DNA of 64,000 bases from assembly GCA_963921195.1 (NCBI GenBank), contig OY992540.1, positions 79,349,337 through 79,413,336 on the forward strand, given 5' to 3'. Position 1 is the first letter of the stretch; every line of letters begins with the position of its first letter. A program made the translations under genes and the position numbers. Below, one piece after another: positions 1 through 12,179 of this stretch. The notes beneath the pieces are model-generated. The model searched no databases, was not told the origin of the DNA, and saw nothing but the letters and a program-made list of their open reading frames with translations. The stretch is from Pegoplata infirma. Lineage: Eukaryota > Arthropoda > Insecta > Diptera > Anthomyiidae.

Positions 1-565
1 TATGTAGAGTAGAAAAAAAAGAACAAATACTAAAAACTTGAATATATTTTCTGTTCTCGTTTTTTTTTTTTGGTCAATATTAAAAGCTTTGCAAAATATA
101 TATAATGTAGAATCTCATAACAATACAAACAGCAATATCAGCCAGTCAGCAACAACTACAGTAACATTAAAAAACTATAACAGCAATAGCAACAAAAACA
201 GAAACTTTATGTTTGTGCTACAAAAAAAAAAAAATTGGGGCCTATTGCAGTGGTAATTGTTGTTGCTGCTGCTGCAGCAGATGTTGTTATTTTGTATAGC
301 TTTATAGCAAATTGCTATTTTTTCTTAAAATTTTTGTACTGTTGTTGCTGTTGCTACCAATATATGGTACAATATACATAATAAAATAAAAGTACTGTAT
401 ATCCCAATAATGTTTACATGCATCAACAGCATCAACATACCGACCAAACAATAGCAGCATATTGGAAAATTTAGAGGTTTTTGGTAAAATTTTAAGCGAT
501 TTTTTTTTTAAAGTGCTAATTCTAAGTTTGGGGTAATTTAATTTCTCCATTATGTATTAACATAA
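1..565. other. AT-rich non-coding DNA with CTG/CAG tract
   Basis: No supported gene. The stretch is AT-rich with A and T homopolymers. It has interrupted CAR/YTG triplets, densest near 256-290 where TTGTTGTTGCTGCTGCTG runs into CAGCAG and makes a small self-complementary patch. Such opa-like triplets are common in fly introns and intergenic DNA. The two small reading frames here (72 and 82 codons) have low-complexity composition and no recognisable motif. Confidence 0.6.
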
Positions 566-568
566 CTA

Positions 569-1140
569 CACTCAAAAAATTATGTTAGTAAAATCAACTG
601 AAAAAGTCAGTTAAAATAACTACTTTGTAAGTTGTTTTGGGGTCAACTACTTTTTCAGTTAAATCAACTAACAATGTTAGTTATTTTAACTGACAAAAAA
701 CAACTGACTTATGTAGTAAAAACTACTTACATTTGTAGTCAAAACAACTAAAATGTAGTAAAAATAAAAAAATCAATATAATTTTTTTTTTTCAAAAAAT
801 TTTTCAGAAAAAAAATTGAAAATTAAAATTTTTCTAAGTTTTTTTTTTTTTTTTAAAGTTGTGAAAAATAAAAAAAACGAAAATTTATTTCTATTTTTTG
901 GAAAAAACTTTGAAAATTTTTTAGAGATAAAAAAAATAAAATTAACTACTTTAAATAACTGTTACTACATTACAGTACTTTTTTGTTAGTTGTTCAAAAA
1001 AAACGACTTAAAATAACTAGCTGAAATAGTTGTTTGATATTTTTCATACAAAATCAACGGACTTTGTAGTTGAAAACAACTAACAACTGTAAAATATACA
1101 AACTACTAAAATGTATTAACTTACATAATTTTCTGAGTGT
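569..1140. mobile_element. MITE-1 copy 1 (TA-flanked, CACTCARAAAATTATGT ends)
   Basis: The ends are inverted: the left begins CACTCAAAAAATTATGT and the right is the complement of CACTCAGAAAATTATGT. Both are flanked by TA (567-568 and 1141-1142), the target duplication of Tc1/mariner-class elements. The interior repeats short motifs such as AACTAC, GTCAGTT and AACAACT in both orientations. There is no coding capacity. A second copy with the same ends and interior lies at 28035-28589, which defines the family. It is a non-autonomous DNA transposon; the superfamily is inferred from the TA site only. Confidence 0.85.
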
Positions 1141-1174
1141 AGAAGTAATGCTTAATTCTTTTTCTATCTTTAGA

Positions 1175-1790
1175 TATTCTCTCAACTAAACAGAAACTGT
1201 ATGAGTATTTGTTGGAAGAATATCCTAAGAGAGAAAGTAGAGTAATTCATAATAAAGGAAAATAAATGACCTCGAACTTGAATAACCACTTTTTTATTGC
1301 ACTTGAAAATACAATGAAATAAGAGCTTATTCTAGTTCGAGGTCATTTATTTTTCCAAATATGAATTAACAAGGATAAGGATACTATACCAACGAAGCAA
1401 AAACTATATGAGTATTTGATGGAAAAATACCCTAAGAGAGAAAGTAGGGTAAATATAAGTTAATTTATAATGGCGGAAAATAAATGACCTCGAACTAGGA
1501 TAAGCTCTTTTTCATTGCACAATTAATAGGTCAAATTAATAACTAGTTAGTATTATTTTTAATAAAAATTAAAAATATTTTTTTCTCTCTAATGGTAAGG
1601 ATATTCTCCCAACAAATACTCAAAAGGTTTCTGCTTCGTTGGCAGAATATCCTTATCCTTGTTAATTCATAATTGGGAAATAAATGACCTCGAACTAGAA
1701 AAAACTCTATAGCAGGGTGTTTTATAATGCAACTAAAAATATCTTTTTCAAGTTCGAGGTCGTTTATTTTCTCCCATTATGAATTATAAT
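1175..1790. repeat. Tandem and inverted foldback cluster (TGACCTCGAAC palindromes)
   Basis: A module reading ATAAATGACCTCGAACT appears around 1262, 1480 and 1677. It is answered by its complement near 1334-1352 and 1756-1773, so short palindromes of about 90-110 bp form (about 1258-1356 and 1677-1780). Between them the flank motif 'ACGAAGCAAAAACTATATG' and its complement (about 1628-1652) are also repeated in both orientations. The same GACCTCGA end occurs in foldbacks at 25735-26141 and 57773-58068 and in the fragment at 63344-63421. Confidence 0.65.
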
Positions 1791-1867
1791 TGTTTTTTTT
1801 TTTTTATTTTTAATATTTTCCAAAAAAATTTGTTAATGATTCAATCCAGAAAAAAAAACATCGTGCC

Positions 1868-1900
1868 CTTTACAGACGGACAGACAGACGAACATTCATA
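1868..1900 (-). repeat. GTCY tract remnant (DINE-like)
   Basis: A short run of GACGGACAGACAGACG is the complement of the GTCY tract inside the DINE-1-like elements of this window. Little else of the element is recognisable around it, so it is called only as a remnant. Confidence 0.4.
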
Positions 1901-2454
1901 GAATGTCTATGAATTGATAATTCATTAATCCATATATATAAAAGTGTTAGACGACTGACTGATAAACTCATTCATAATCGCACAAACTAAACCACTAGAA
2001 ATTTGTAATGTAGAGTCTACATTGTAGACTCACTTTTTGGAAAATAGATTCACTAAGGCTGAGATTTTATAAATTTAATTCAAAGGGAGTGAAAAGTGTT
2101 CATTTGGTAATTTTTATATACACAGAAAAAATGGGAAACGAATTTCAATCAGCAAAAACGCGGATTCAATCAATTTTTTTATTGAAATTCCTCCAATTAA
2201 GAAAATTGTTACACCAATCATCAAATTGTAGGTGATTGATTGAAAATTTTTTTAATCAAGCATTTTTTCAATTTTGATCAAACATTTGATAAATTTTTTA
2301 TTTATAATCAATCAAAATAATGATTGATTTAACAAATGAATTATAAGCTTATGGAAGGATTCCAAAATTTTTGAAAACAAAAAAAAACACTTTTTCGACC
2401 TTACCTATTTTAATTTGCATAAAAATTGGCATATCAATTCTCGAGATCTGTGTC

Positions 2455-3327
2455 GAATTTCGGTTTTTGTTATTTAGTCAAAATTGTGAATGGTTCGCGT
2501 TTTATCGCTGTTCAAAGTTGGTATTTTGCAACAATTTAACGAAAAATACATGATGTTTAAATGATCGTATCTTTGGAACGCATCATCCGATTGTCACGAA
2601 ATAAAGCGCAAAATAATGGTTATGTCCTGGTCTTAAAATAGAATTTTGAAAAAGGATAGGATGCTTTGCAAAAAGGATATTGAAATTAAAAAAATGTCCT
2701 TAATTTGCAAATATCTCAAAATGCGTATCTTTAATTTTCCTATATTTTTTTGCACATATAGCCCTAAATATACTTAACAACATATGCAAATCCCAAATTG
2801 GGATGGTAAGCGGTTTAATTGTAAACGCGGTTTCATGAAACGCCTTATTGATTTTTGTTAATAACTCTCGTTTACAAATGAAAAACAATTTCTGCGCACT
2901 AACCGCGAATAATTTTTTTATATGTATTTTTGATCGCTAAACTCAAAAATTTCATCCAAAGAACATTTCGCGAATAACTTTTTGTTTAATGAATTTTTTA
3001 GCGTTTTTTGGAGGTATTTTGACTATTTTTCTTATATCTTAAGTTCTGTTTATCTGATTCTCTCGCAATAAAAACCAAATTAAAGACAATCAAATTTCCA
3101 ACAAATCCTACATTCATCATTTTTTCATAAGTTCATAGCTTTACGCGCAAATAATTTTTTTAGCGTTATTTGGAGGTATTTTGACTATTTTTCTTATATC
3201 TTGAGTTCCGTTCATCTGATCTTTTCGCAATAAGAACCAAATTAAAGACAATCAAATTTCCAACAAATCCTTCATTCGTTATTTTTATATCAGTTCATAA
3301 CTTTACGCGCAATAGGCAAACAAGGAA
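2455..3327 (+). repeat. Left arm of the 2.7-kb palindrome
   Basis: Pairs base-for-base with 3595-4467 (paired coordinates sum to 6922), with scattered mismatches and a few small indels. The arm itself contains a 162-bp direct duplication: GGAGGTATTTTGACTATT starts at 3010 and again at 3172, each followed by the same tract ending in a TTTACGCGCAA motif. Confidence 0.85.
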
Positions 3328-3594
3328 AAACTATTTTTTATTAACAAAGCTCATTTTTTAAAAATTTTAAAAACAGAAATTGTAAAAAAATATCATTTTT
3401 TTTTGTATTTTATCATGTATATTCATAAAATTTGTGATAACTTCGGAGTAAACCTATAGATTTTCATCAAATCAACTTTATTATATTTCTCAATGTTCAG
3501 GCTTTGCAGATAAATAAAAAGATGCAATTAATTGCAAAGATTTCTATTTCTTAAACTTTTTTAAATGATTTGTTAATCAAAAAACTTATTTTAG

Positions 3595-4467
3595 TCATAT
3601 GTTTGCCTATTGCGCGTAAAGTTATGAACTGATATAAAAATAATGGATGAAGAATTTGTTGGAAATTTGATTGTCTTTAATTTGGTTCTTATTGCGAAAA
3701 GATCAGATGAACGGAACTCAAGATATAAGAAAAATAGTCAAAATACCTCCAAATAACGCTAAAAAAATTATTTGCGCGTAAAGCTATGAACTTATGAAAA
3801 AATGATGAATGTAGGATTTGTTGGAAATTTGATTATCTTTAGTTTGGTTTTTATTGCGAGAAGATCAGATAAACAGAACTTAAGATATAAGAAAAATAGT
3901 CAAAATACCTCCAAAAAACGCTAAAAAATTCATTAAACAAAAAGTTATTCGCGAAATGTTCTTTTGATGAAATTTTTGAGTTTAGCGATCAAAAATACAT
4001 ATAAAAAAATTATTCGCGGTTAGTGCGCAGAAATTGTTTTTCATTTGTAAACGAGAGTTATTAACAAAAATCAATAAGGCGTTTCATGAAACCGCGTTTA
4101 CAATTAAACCGCTTACCATCCCAATTTGGGATTTGCATATGTTGTTAAGTATATTTAGGGCTATATGTGCAAAAAAATATAGGAAAATTAAAGATACGCA
4201 TTTTGAGATATTTGCAAATTAAGGACATTTTTTTAATTTCAATATCCTTTTTGCAAAGCATCCTATCCTTTTTCAAAATTCTATTTTAAGACCAGGACAT
4301 AACCATTATTTTGCGCTTTATTTCGTGACAATCGGATGATGCGTTCCAAAGATACGATCATTTAAACATTATGTATTTTTCATAAAATTGTTGCAAAATA
4401 CCAACTTTGAACAGCGATAAAACGCGAACCATTCACAATTTCGACTAAATAACAAAAACCGAAATTC
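3595..4467 (-). repeat. Right arm of the 2.7-kb palindrome
   Basis: Reverse complement of 2455-3327. It mirrors the internal 162-bp duplication, with the two units read on the minus strand between about 3612 and 3935. The duplication therefore arose before or together with arm inversion, or the arms have been homogenised since. Confidence 0.85.
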
Positions 4468-4859
4468 AATAAAAATCAGAAGAATGGATATATTAATTTT
4501 TGGATAAATTGAACCACCATCGGCTGATTGCCTATGCTATTTAAAATGGAACCAGTCTATGACAAAATTATCAAAAAATGCATCTTTGTTGCTTTCCAAC
4601 ATGTTGCAAACAATAAAAAAGATAGTAAAACCCGTTTATTTTGTATATTTTTAAATTAATCTATTCAAATAAATTAAAGCGAACAAAATCTGGTGTGTTG
4701 AAAATTTGTAATTCGACAGTTAAAGAAGATAACAAATTTCAATCAAAATGTTGATTGACTCATTTAAATTTTGTTAATCAATAGATTTAATTGAAAATTT
4801 TTAGCCAGTAATTTTTTGTGTGTACCTTGAAATAATAGTCTTCAAATTTAGAATGTGGG

Positions 4860-6600
4860 ATCCTCCTGCGAAAAAAAAAATCTGAAAAAGTACTTTTTAT
4901 TTTTTCAATTCTAAGTCGGCAAAAAGCGGTAAAATAGTGTACTTTGGCACTTTTTTAGCACCTGAATAATGATTATTAAAATTAACATATTCTACAAAAA
5001 GTACCTTTTGAAAATTCCGTTTTAAAGGGGGCAAAAAGATTACTTGGTACTTTTCTGAAATTCTACTGAATTAATGGTTCTGGAAACTTGAAATTTAGAA
5101 TGTAGTATTATCCAGTGAGGGTAAAAGTTTTACCTTGGTACTTTTCAATGTCAAAAAACAAAAGGATAAACTTGAAATTTAAAAAAAAAAAAATCAAGGT
5201 TCAAAAGGTTTTTGAAAATTTTGATTTTAAGGGGATAAAAAAAATTGGTACTTTTACTGTACTTTGGTAACTTGAAATTTTAAATGTCTGATCTTTCTGC
5301 AAAATAAACAGAAACATTCAAAAAATTACTTTTTGGAAATTCCAATTTTAAAAATGGATAAAATTATGTACTTTGTTTCTTTTTCTATCTCCGGAAATAA
5401 TGATTTTAGAAACTGGAAATTAAGAATGTAGGATCGTCCAGTGAAAAGTACTTTTTAAAAGAGTATAAAAATGGATAAACCTTATTACTTTGGTATTTTT
5501 AGATTTTCTTAAACAATGGTCTTAAAAATGTGAAATTTGGAATCTGGGATCCTACAAAGAAAATTTTTAAATTTGGACTCTAAGGGGCATTAGGAAAAAA
5601 ATTAAAAATTGGTACTTTTTTTATAACTAATATGCTTCGGTAATTTGAAATGTCGGATCTTTCTGCAAAAGAAAAAAACATTCTGAAAAAATTACCTTTA
5701 AAAAATTAATGGGGCAAAAGGGCCACAAGATAGTAAAAAAGTGTACTTTTGAATTTAGGATCCCCCAAAAAAAGTTTTTATTTTTTTTATATTTCGACTC
5801 TAAGAGCATAAGGAAAAAAATGGAAAATTGGTACTTTTTAATAATTAATGTACTATACTTTGGTAATTTGATATGTCGGATATTCCTGCAAAAGAAAAAA
5901 AACATTCTCAAAAAATTACCTTTTGAAAAATTAATGGGGCAAAAAGGTCCCCAAGATGGTAAAAAAGTGTACTTTGGTACATTTTCGATAGTCTGAAATA
6001 ATAGTCATAAAAACTTGATTTTTGGAAAGTAGGAATTTCCGATTCAAGGAGGGTAAAAAATGTATATATAGACTTGGAAATGTTGAACACAGAATCCTTG
6101 AGAAAAAGAAATATTTTGAAAAATAGATTTTTGAAAATTTCGACATTAAGGGATTATAATTCTGTACTTTGGTAACTTGAAATTTTAAATGTCGGATTTT
6201 GAAAATATCAGTTCTTAAAAGCGCTAATAAGTTTTACTTTGGTACATTGTTGAAAATGCCAATGCTAAGAGGGGAAAAGGGTAAAATAGTGTACATTGGT
6301 ACTTTTTATCATTTGAAAAATTGTCCTGTCGGATCTTCCTGCTAATAAGTTATACTTTGGTACTTTTTGGAAATATCAATGCTAAGAGGGGAAAAGTGGT
6401 ACAATAGTGTACTTTGGTACTTTTTTATCATTTGAAAAGTTTTCCTGTCGGATCTTCCTGCAAAAAAAAAAAAATATTTTAAAAAAATCCTAATGGAAAC
6501 TTCAGTTTTAAAGGGGCAAAAAAGTGTGAAAAATTGTACTTTGGTACTTTTTCTATCTCCTGAAATAATAATTCTGGAAACTGGATGTTAAGAATAAAGA
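4860..6600. repeat. Degenerate tandem repeat, TTGGTACTTTT type (GTAC block 1a)
   Basis: A long series of imperfect units share the order TTTGGTACTTTTT, then a TGAAATAATG-like segment, CTTGAAATTTAGAATGT, and GGATCNTCC(T)G(C/A)AAA. The spacing of the GTCGGATCTTCCTGC motif is about 223 bp (5652 to 5875) and 119 bp (6328 to 6447), so unit length varies by internal duplication. The reading frames across it at 5627-6146 are by-products of the A/T runs. It is non-coding. Confidence 0.7.
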
Positions 6601-6659
6601 ACCCAGCAGAAATTTTGCTGAACGTTCAGCAGCTTTTGGAAGGGGAACTTGAGTTAAGG

Positions 6660-7160
6660 AGCGCATCCAATTGCGCTGAATTCATGCATGATTCCCTAAG
6701 GCGATGTCCCACTTTAGAGCGCTAGTTGGATACACAGAAACAGCGCTCTTTAGATGCACTGAAATCACGTGTCTTTAGAGCGCTGATTTAAGCAGAATAA
6801 AGATGCTGTAAATTCATGTATCTTTTTAGCGCTGATTTAAGCAGATTAAAGATGCAGTGAGTTCATGTATCTTTGTAGAGTTGATTTAAGCAGAATAAAG
6901 ATGCTGTAAATTCAAAGTTGAAATCAAATAACTAAAATTTAAAAAAATATAACAAAAAAATTCATTCGTTTTACTTTACAAAACTTTATTTATGTGAAAC
7001 AAAATGAAAAAAAAAAAAATCGGAAGTGAACATCAAAAAAATATCGGAAATTTTCATTTTCACATTTTTATGGGAACAGCGGTCAAAGATGCTATGATTG
7101 AAGCGCTCTTTGCAGCGCTGATTAATGCGCAATAATGATGCAGTCAAATCATGTGTCTTT
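6660..7160. repeat. ~49-bp tandem repeat (GCGCTGATTTAAGCAG)
   Basis: GATTTAAGCAG recurs at 6784, 6833 and 6882, a 49-bp period, with each unit running AAAGATGCNGTNAATTCATGTATCTTT. Variants with AGCGCTCTTTAGATGC flank it on both sides, and related units reappear at 7085-7160 and 7318-7350. The block is less AT-rich than its surroundings and sits inside the GTAC block. Confidence 0.75.
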
Positions 7161-7439
7161 GTCTAAAACTCATGTTTTTTTATTCAAAAAGTGTTAAAAA
7201 TAATAAAAAGGAAAGCAAGTGTGAAATTTTATCAAAAAATAATTACACATTATAAGTTTTATATAAAAAATCTTAAAAAAAAATTAAAATTTTTTCCCCT
7301 TCCTTTTACCGCATCCCTAAGAGCGCTCTTTGGATGCGCTACGGTATGCTATAAACAGATGCTGTGTCGCCAAAATCTCGATTTATTTCTGCTGGGAATC
7401 GTCTAACGAAAAAAAACCTTCTCACAAAAGCAGTTTTTT

Positions 7440-8210
7440 TTAAATTTCATTTCTATGATCTTAAAAAATTTAACTTTGGTACTTTTTCGATATCTTCAAA
7501 TAATGATCATAAAAGCATTTTTTTGGAATGTAGGATGCTCCATCGGAACACAACATTCCAAAAACAGACTTTTAGTTATTTTTGATTCTAGGAGAACAAT
7601 AAGGGGTAAACTTTTTTACTTTGGTACTTTTTTCGATTTCCTTTAACAATGGTCCTAAGGACTTTTCATTTTAAGCCTAGGATCATAAGGGGTAAAAATT
7701 GGTACTTTTTTTAGTAAGGCATAAACTTTAAAATTTTGAATTTTAATTTTAAGCCTAGGATCCTCCAGAAGAGGGGCATAAGGGGAAGTAATAAAAAATT
7801 GGTACTTTTTTTAGTAAGGCATAAACTAAATAAAAAAGGAGGTACAAATGAAATGGTACTTTTTATAACTACTGAACTAAAGACAGCAGAATATAAAAAT
7901 TTAACATGTAGGATCCTACTTCTTATCCATGAGAAAGATATATTAAGAAATTTTTACCCCTTATGGGTAAAAGTGGTACTTTTATATCTATTGAGATCAA
8001 AACTGGAGATTTTTTTTTTTATTTCTTTAACTCACGTTATACGAAAAGGAATTAAACCTACATGGAACGAAAAGAAATGGAACAGGCAATGGAGTAGAAT
8101 AGAACAGGGATTGAAATGGATTGGAACAGGTTCCTAAATAATCGCAAAAGGGGATAATGTGTAAAAGTGGTACATTTATTTCTACTGAGACTTTTCTACT
8201 AGAGCATTTT
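7440..8210. repeat. GTAC block 1b (continuation)
   Basis: The TTTGGTACTTTTTCGAT / AGGATCCTCC pattern of 4860-6600 resumes after the 49-bp repeat. Sub-duplications are visible: 'AAAAATTGGTACTTTTTTTA' and the segment after it recur near 7695 and 7795, and 'TTTCTTTAACTCACGTTATA' recurs at about 8020 and 8214. The 133-codon frame at 7736-8137 follows repeat units and shows no protein motif. Confidence 0.65.
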
Positions 8211-9408
8211 TTTATTTCTTTAACTCACGTTATACGAAAAGGAATAAAACCTTCATGGAACGAAATGAAATGGAACAGGAAACGAACTAGAATGGAACAG
8301 GAACTGAAATAATCGTTTTAAATAATCAGTTCCAGAACGCATTATATTACCATGCAACCGATTCTACTTAACATTCCAGAATTGTTTGAAGTTGTACCAA
8401 AAGTAATCGTCTTTTAGAGCAAGTAGTTTTTTTTTTTTTAAATAACTTTACATAAAAAACTTTGTTGAGATTACCGTAGAATATATTCAAGAATCTATTG
8501 CATTAGGAATCTGTCCCAAAAAAATTTTCTGGGATAGTTTTAAAGGAATAATGCATTTTTTTAAGTAAAGCTAGCGTTTTCTAAAACTGCTCCTAAAACC
8601 GCATTGACATCACTGTTTAAAAAACAGACCTAAATTTTGCCAAAATGTTATTTTATGTTTGGCTGCAATTTTTCGCCAACAAAAAAAAAATACTTTTTAT
8701 TCATACAGTTTTTTAATGTTTGGTGAAAGGAGAAAGTTTAGTGCAACATTTCTTTTTATTTTGCTGCATGTTTTGTTTATTGTTATTGTTGTTTGCCGTA
8801 TTTTTTTTTGTTTGCTGCTATTGTTGCAGCATATTTGCTGCATCTGGTTTAATCTTTAGTCAGAGATAGTGAGTGAGTGGTTGGTTGGTAAGTTGGCTTA
8901 CTGGTTGGCTTTTAGGCAATATTGTTGCCAAACTGCCAAAACTCTTAAAGAGTTCAATTTAGTCTTCTTTTTCTTCTTGGGTTTTTCTTTTTAATAATAA
9001 AATCTCATAAAAGAAGTGGTAGCTTCGTTAATATATATAAAAAAACGTATTAAAAAAGTTTCTTTTTTTTCGGTGATTTATCAGTTTTGGTTTTATATTA
9101 CTTGTTTTTTATGTTTTTTTTTTGTGGCAACTTGTTAAACTATTTTATGCGAAAATTTGTACTTTTTTATAAGGATTTTTATAAGGATTTTTTTACAGTG
9201 AGAAATTAATGACTTTATTGCTTTATAAAGCAGTTTAACAATGGCGGTAGTCGATATTTTTTATGGATAATAGCGAAAAATATAGTTTTACAAATTTTGC
9301 TTGAATAACAATTTGTTAAAAAATAAATAAAAATAAAGAAATTTAAAAAAAAAATTTTGTAGATTAATTATTTAAATTGATTAAGTTGATTTTATGAAGA
9401 TTTTAAAT
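8211..9408. other. Non-coding AT-rich DNA with triplet tracts
   Basis: No gene or clear mobile element. Degenerate TTG/TGC triplets run through about 8760-8850 and GGTTGGT/GGCT repeats through about 8876-8910. This is typical fly intergenic or intronic low-complexity DNA. Confidence 0.5.
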
Positions 9409-9480
9409 TTTATTGTCTTACTTCAGTATACGGTGCGTATTATTAATTATACGCACCGTATATCGAAGTAATGGCAATAA
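9409..9480. repeat. Short near-perfect palindrome
   Basis: Arms of about 33 bp pair around TATTAATT at 9441-9448. The core CGGTGCGTAT faces ATACGCACCG, and the outer part reads TTTTATTG facing CAATAAAA with one or two mismatches. The stem is GC-richer than its surroundings. It could be a minimal foldback MITE or a cruciform site; no duplication at the ends was identified. Confidence 0.7.
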
Positions 9481-9620
9481 AATGAAAAATAACCCTTTTT
9501 AAATCAACTGAATCTTAAACACTTTAGCAATTATTTAATAAATCAAATTTATATTTAATTTACAAGATTTTTTGTTATAATTAGAGTTTTTTTGTGCATG
9601 AAAAATAATTTTCACATATG

Positions 9621-10962
9621 AGTTAAAACACCTCAATTCAACCGAAAAAGTAGCATTTTTGACCTTACCCCTTTCGAATTTTATGAAACTTGGAATATAG
9701 TTGGGCCCTTACAAAAAAATCATAGTGCCAAAATTTTGGACTTCTGGTAGTTTTTCTTACCGAGATATGGGGTCTTGAAAATTGGCAAAATCGTAAATAT
9801 TTGACAAAAGTGTTTTGAGATAAATAAATATAACTCAAAAAGTAATACAAATACAGGTCTCAGTCAGGTAGCAAATAATAGGTAATAAGACAGCCTTTAA
9901 AATGGCGTTCCCCAAGATTTTTTTGAAAAAGGTCAAAGGTCATTGATTTTAACCTTCATTTTTGGAGAGCTATATCTCAAAAAACGATATTTTTAAAATT
10001 TTGGAAAAAATATATGTTGTTAAGAATCACCTACACTACTTAAGTTTAAATTTTCAGGATGGAGACTTCATTGGAACTTTTTATATTAATAGAAACATTG
10101 TGAGAGGAAAGAAAAGGCGGTGTAATTTACCTTAGAAAAAAATTTTTTTTTTGTCTTTGAAATTCTGGTACCAAAATTCATTTTTCTGAATGTTTTTGAC
10201 GTGCTGAGTCCAAATATGACCTTTGAACTGGTCTATCGTTATTACTTTTCAAGATATATGCACCTAAATGTTCAAAGAAACACAGCAATAGCATTTGAGC
10301 AATTTTTACACATTTATGTGCTGATATCTTGAAAAGTAATAGCGATAGACCAGTTCAAAGGTCATATTTGGACTCAGCACGTCAAAAACATTCAGAAAAA
10401 CGAATTTTGGTACCAGAATTTCAAAGACAAAAAAAATATTTTTTTTTTCTAAGGGAAATTACACCGCTTTTTCTTTCCTGTCACAATGTTTCTATTAATA
10501 TAAAAAGTTCCAATGAAGTCTCCATCCTGAAAATTTAAACTTAAGTAGTGTAGGTGATTCTTAACAACATATATTTTTTTCCAAAATTTTAAAAATATCG
10601 TTTTTTGAGATATAGCTCTCCAAAAATGAAGGTTAAAATAAATCAATGACCTTTGACCTTTTTCAAAAAAAATCTTGGGGAATGCCATTTTAAAGGCTGT
10701 CTCATTACCTATTATTTGCAACCTGACTGAGACCTGTAGTGTTTTTACTTTTCGAGTTATCTTTATTTATCTCGGAACACTTTTGTCAAATATATACGAT
10801 TTTGGTAATTTTCAAGACCTCATATCTCGAATACTGGAATCACCAGAAGCCTGAAAAATTGGCAAAGTCTCTTTTTTGTTAAAGTAAACCCCAGTACATA
10901 ATTTCATTAAATTTGGAGGGGGTGCGGTCAACTCCTCGGTTGAATTGAGGTGTTTTAGCTCA
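9621..10962. mobile_element. Hairpin family H1, copy 1
   Basis: The ends are inverted (TTAAAACACCTCAATTCAAC and its complement), and almost the whole element is one hairpin of two arms of about 640 bp around a centre near 10288. The tip contains a motif reading TTTTTGACGTGCTGAGTCC and, facing it, the complement. Short reading frames fall out of both arms and are not genes. Copies with the same ends are at 18307-19646 and 39618-40619. Target duplication is uncertain because the flanks CATATG are themselves palindromic. Confidence 0.85.
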
Positions 10963-11309
10963 TATGCAATTTAAGATTCTCAAAACAGATTTTAATAAGA
11001 AATTTCTTGTGGCAGTAAATTCTAAGAAAAAATTGCACACTTATTGACATATAATCAATATTTCCAAATTTGCAACATTTTCAATATTATTACCAAGAAT
11101 ATTTTGTTTGTAACAAAAAACACACTTGTGCTATATTTTTAAAATAAAAAATAAATGCACAAAAAATATTGTTCATTAATTGATTTTTAAGAAAAAAATA
11201 ATAAAACCAATATAAACTTGTAACAAAGGTATTGAAAACACGATAAAAACGTTCAGCTACATGTACTCTTCGAATAAGAAAAAAGTAAAATAAAAACAGC
11301 TGGGATTTC

Positions 11310-12125
11310 ATTTACACGATAAAACATTTTTTAAAATATAAAAAAGATTAAATATTCAAAATGCCTTCGAAAATTTTAAAATACATACTTAAATCGGAAA
11401 CTGTACAAGAAAAGAAAAATACTCATCATATTGATTAAATTAATTCATCAATTTAATGAAATATTTCATTAGATGTTGTCTAACTTAACATCCAATCAAT
11501 ATGTTGAAGCACTGTCATCAAAAACTAAATTGATTCATCAATATAATGAAAAATTTCATCAGATGTTGTCTAACGTAACATCCAATCAATATAATGAAGC
11601 ACAGTCATCAAAAACTAAATTGATGATAAACTCATCAAAAGTTTGAAAAATTATACAAGTGTTAAGAAAAGAGATGATTGAATTGATTTAAAAATATTTC
11701 ATCATATTGATGAAGCTTTCATCAGATTTTAACTATTATTTACACTTTAAAACATTTTTTTTTAAATACGAAAACAAATTAAATCTTCAAAATACTTTCG
11801 AAAATGTTAAAATACGAACTTAAATCGGAAACAGTACAAGAAAAGAAAAATATTCATCATATTGATAAAATTAATTAATCAGTTTAATGAAATATTTCAT
11901 TATATGATGTCTAACTTAACATACAATCAATATGATGAATCGCTGTCATCAAAAACTAAATTGATTCATCAATATAATGAACAATTTCATTAGATGTGTC
12001 ATCAAAAACTAAATTGATGATAAACTCATCAAAAGAGTGAAAAATTATACAAGTGTTAAGAAAATAGATGATTGAATTGATTAAAAAATATTTCATCATA
12101 TTGATGCAACTTTCATCAGACTTTT
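11310..12125. repeat. 430-bp tandem duplication rich in TTCATCAT/ATTGATGA
   Basis: Two direct copies, starting near 11310 and 11739, share landmarks 430 bp apart, for example TAAATCGGAA at 11391 and 11821. The first copy contains an inner 90-bp duplication (TTGTCTAAC at 11476 and 11566). Many short self-complementary TTCATCA...TGATGAA boxes make the region fold locally. It belongs to the same sequence family as 14940-15870 and parts of 12180-12330. Confidence 0.75.
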
Positions 12126-12179
12126 TATGATTTCTAACAACAAGAAATGTATACAAAATATATATTTATATTAAAAAAA

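Larger units (their letters stand above)
2121..4822. mobile_element. 2.7-kb foldback element with ~870-bp arms
   Basis: The termini CACAGAAAAAATGG and the complement of CCAGTAATTTTTTGTGTG are flanked by TA (2119-2120 and 4823-4824). Inside, 2455-3327 is the reverse complement of 3595-4467 about a centre near 3461, leaving a loop of about 270 bp. The arms are close to identical: the 62-codon frame at 2700-2888 on the minus strand and that at 4034-4222 on the plus strand translate to the same peptide. The outer 330 bp on each side are only loosely inverted and carry repeated TTGATT/AATCAA motifs. No transposase is seen. It is a non-autonomous TA-target element in the form of a giant hairpin. 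If transcribed, its RNA would be a long dsRNA stem. Confidence 0.85.

Noticed and set aside
2700..4222. Two identical 62-residue proteins as a duplicated gene
   Set aside because: They are mirror images in the arms of one palindrome; no start context or domain supports coding.
7736..8137. 133-codon frame as a gene
   Set aside because: It is built from degenerate repeat units that recur out of frame at 8210 and earlier.
9621..10962. H1 hairpin as an FB or Galileo foldback
   Set aside because: No 9-bp or 7-bp duplication and no tandem subterminal repeats typical of those elements could be seen; left as an unnamed family.
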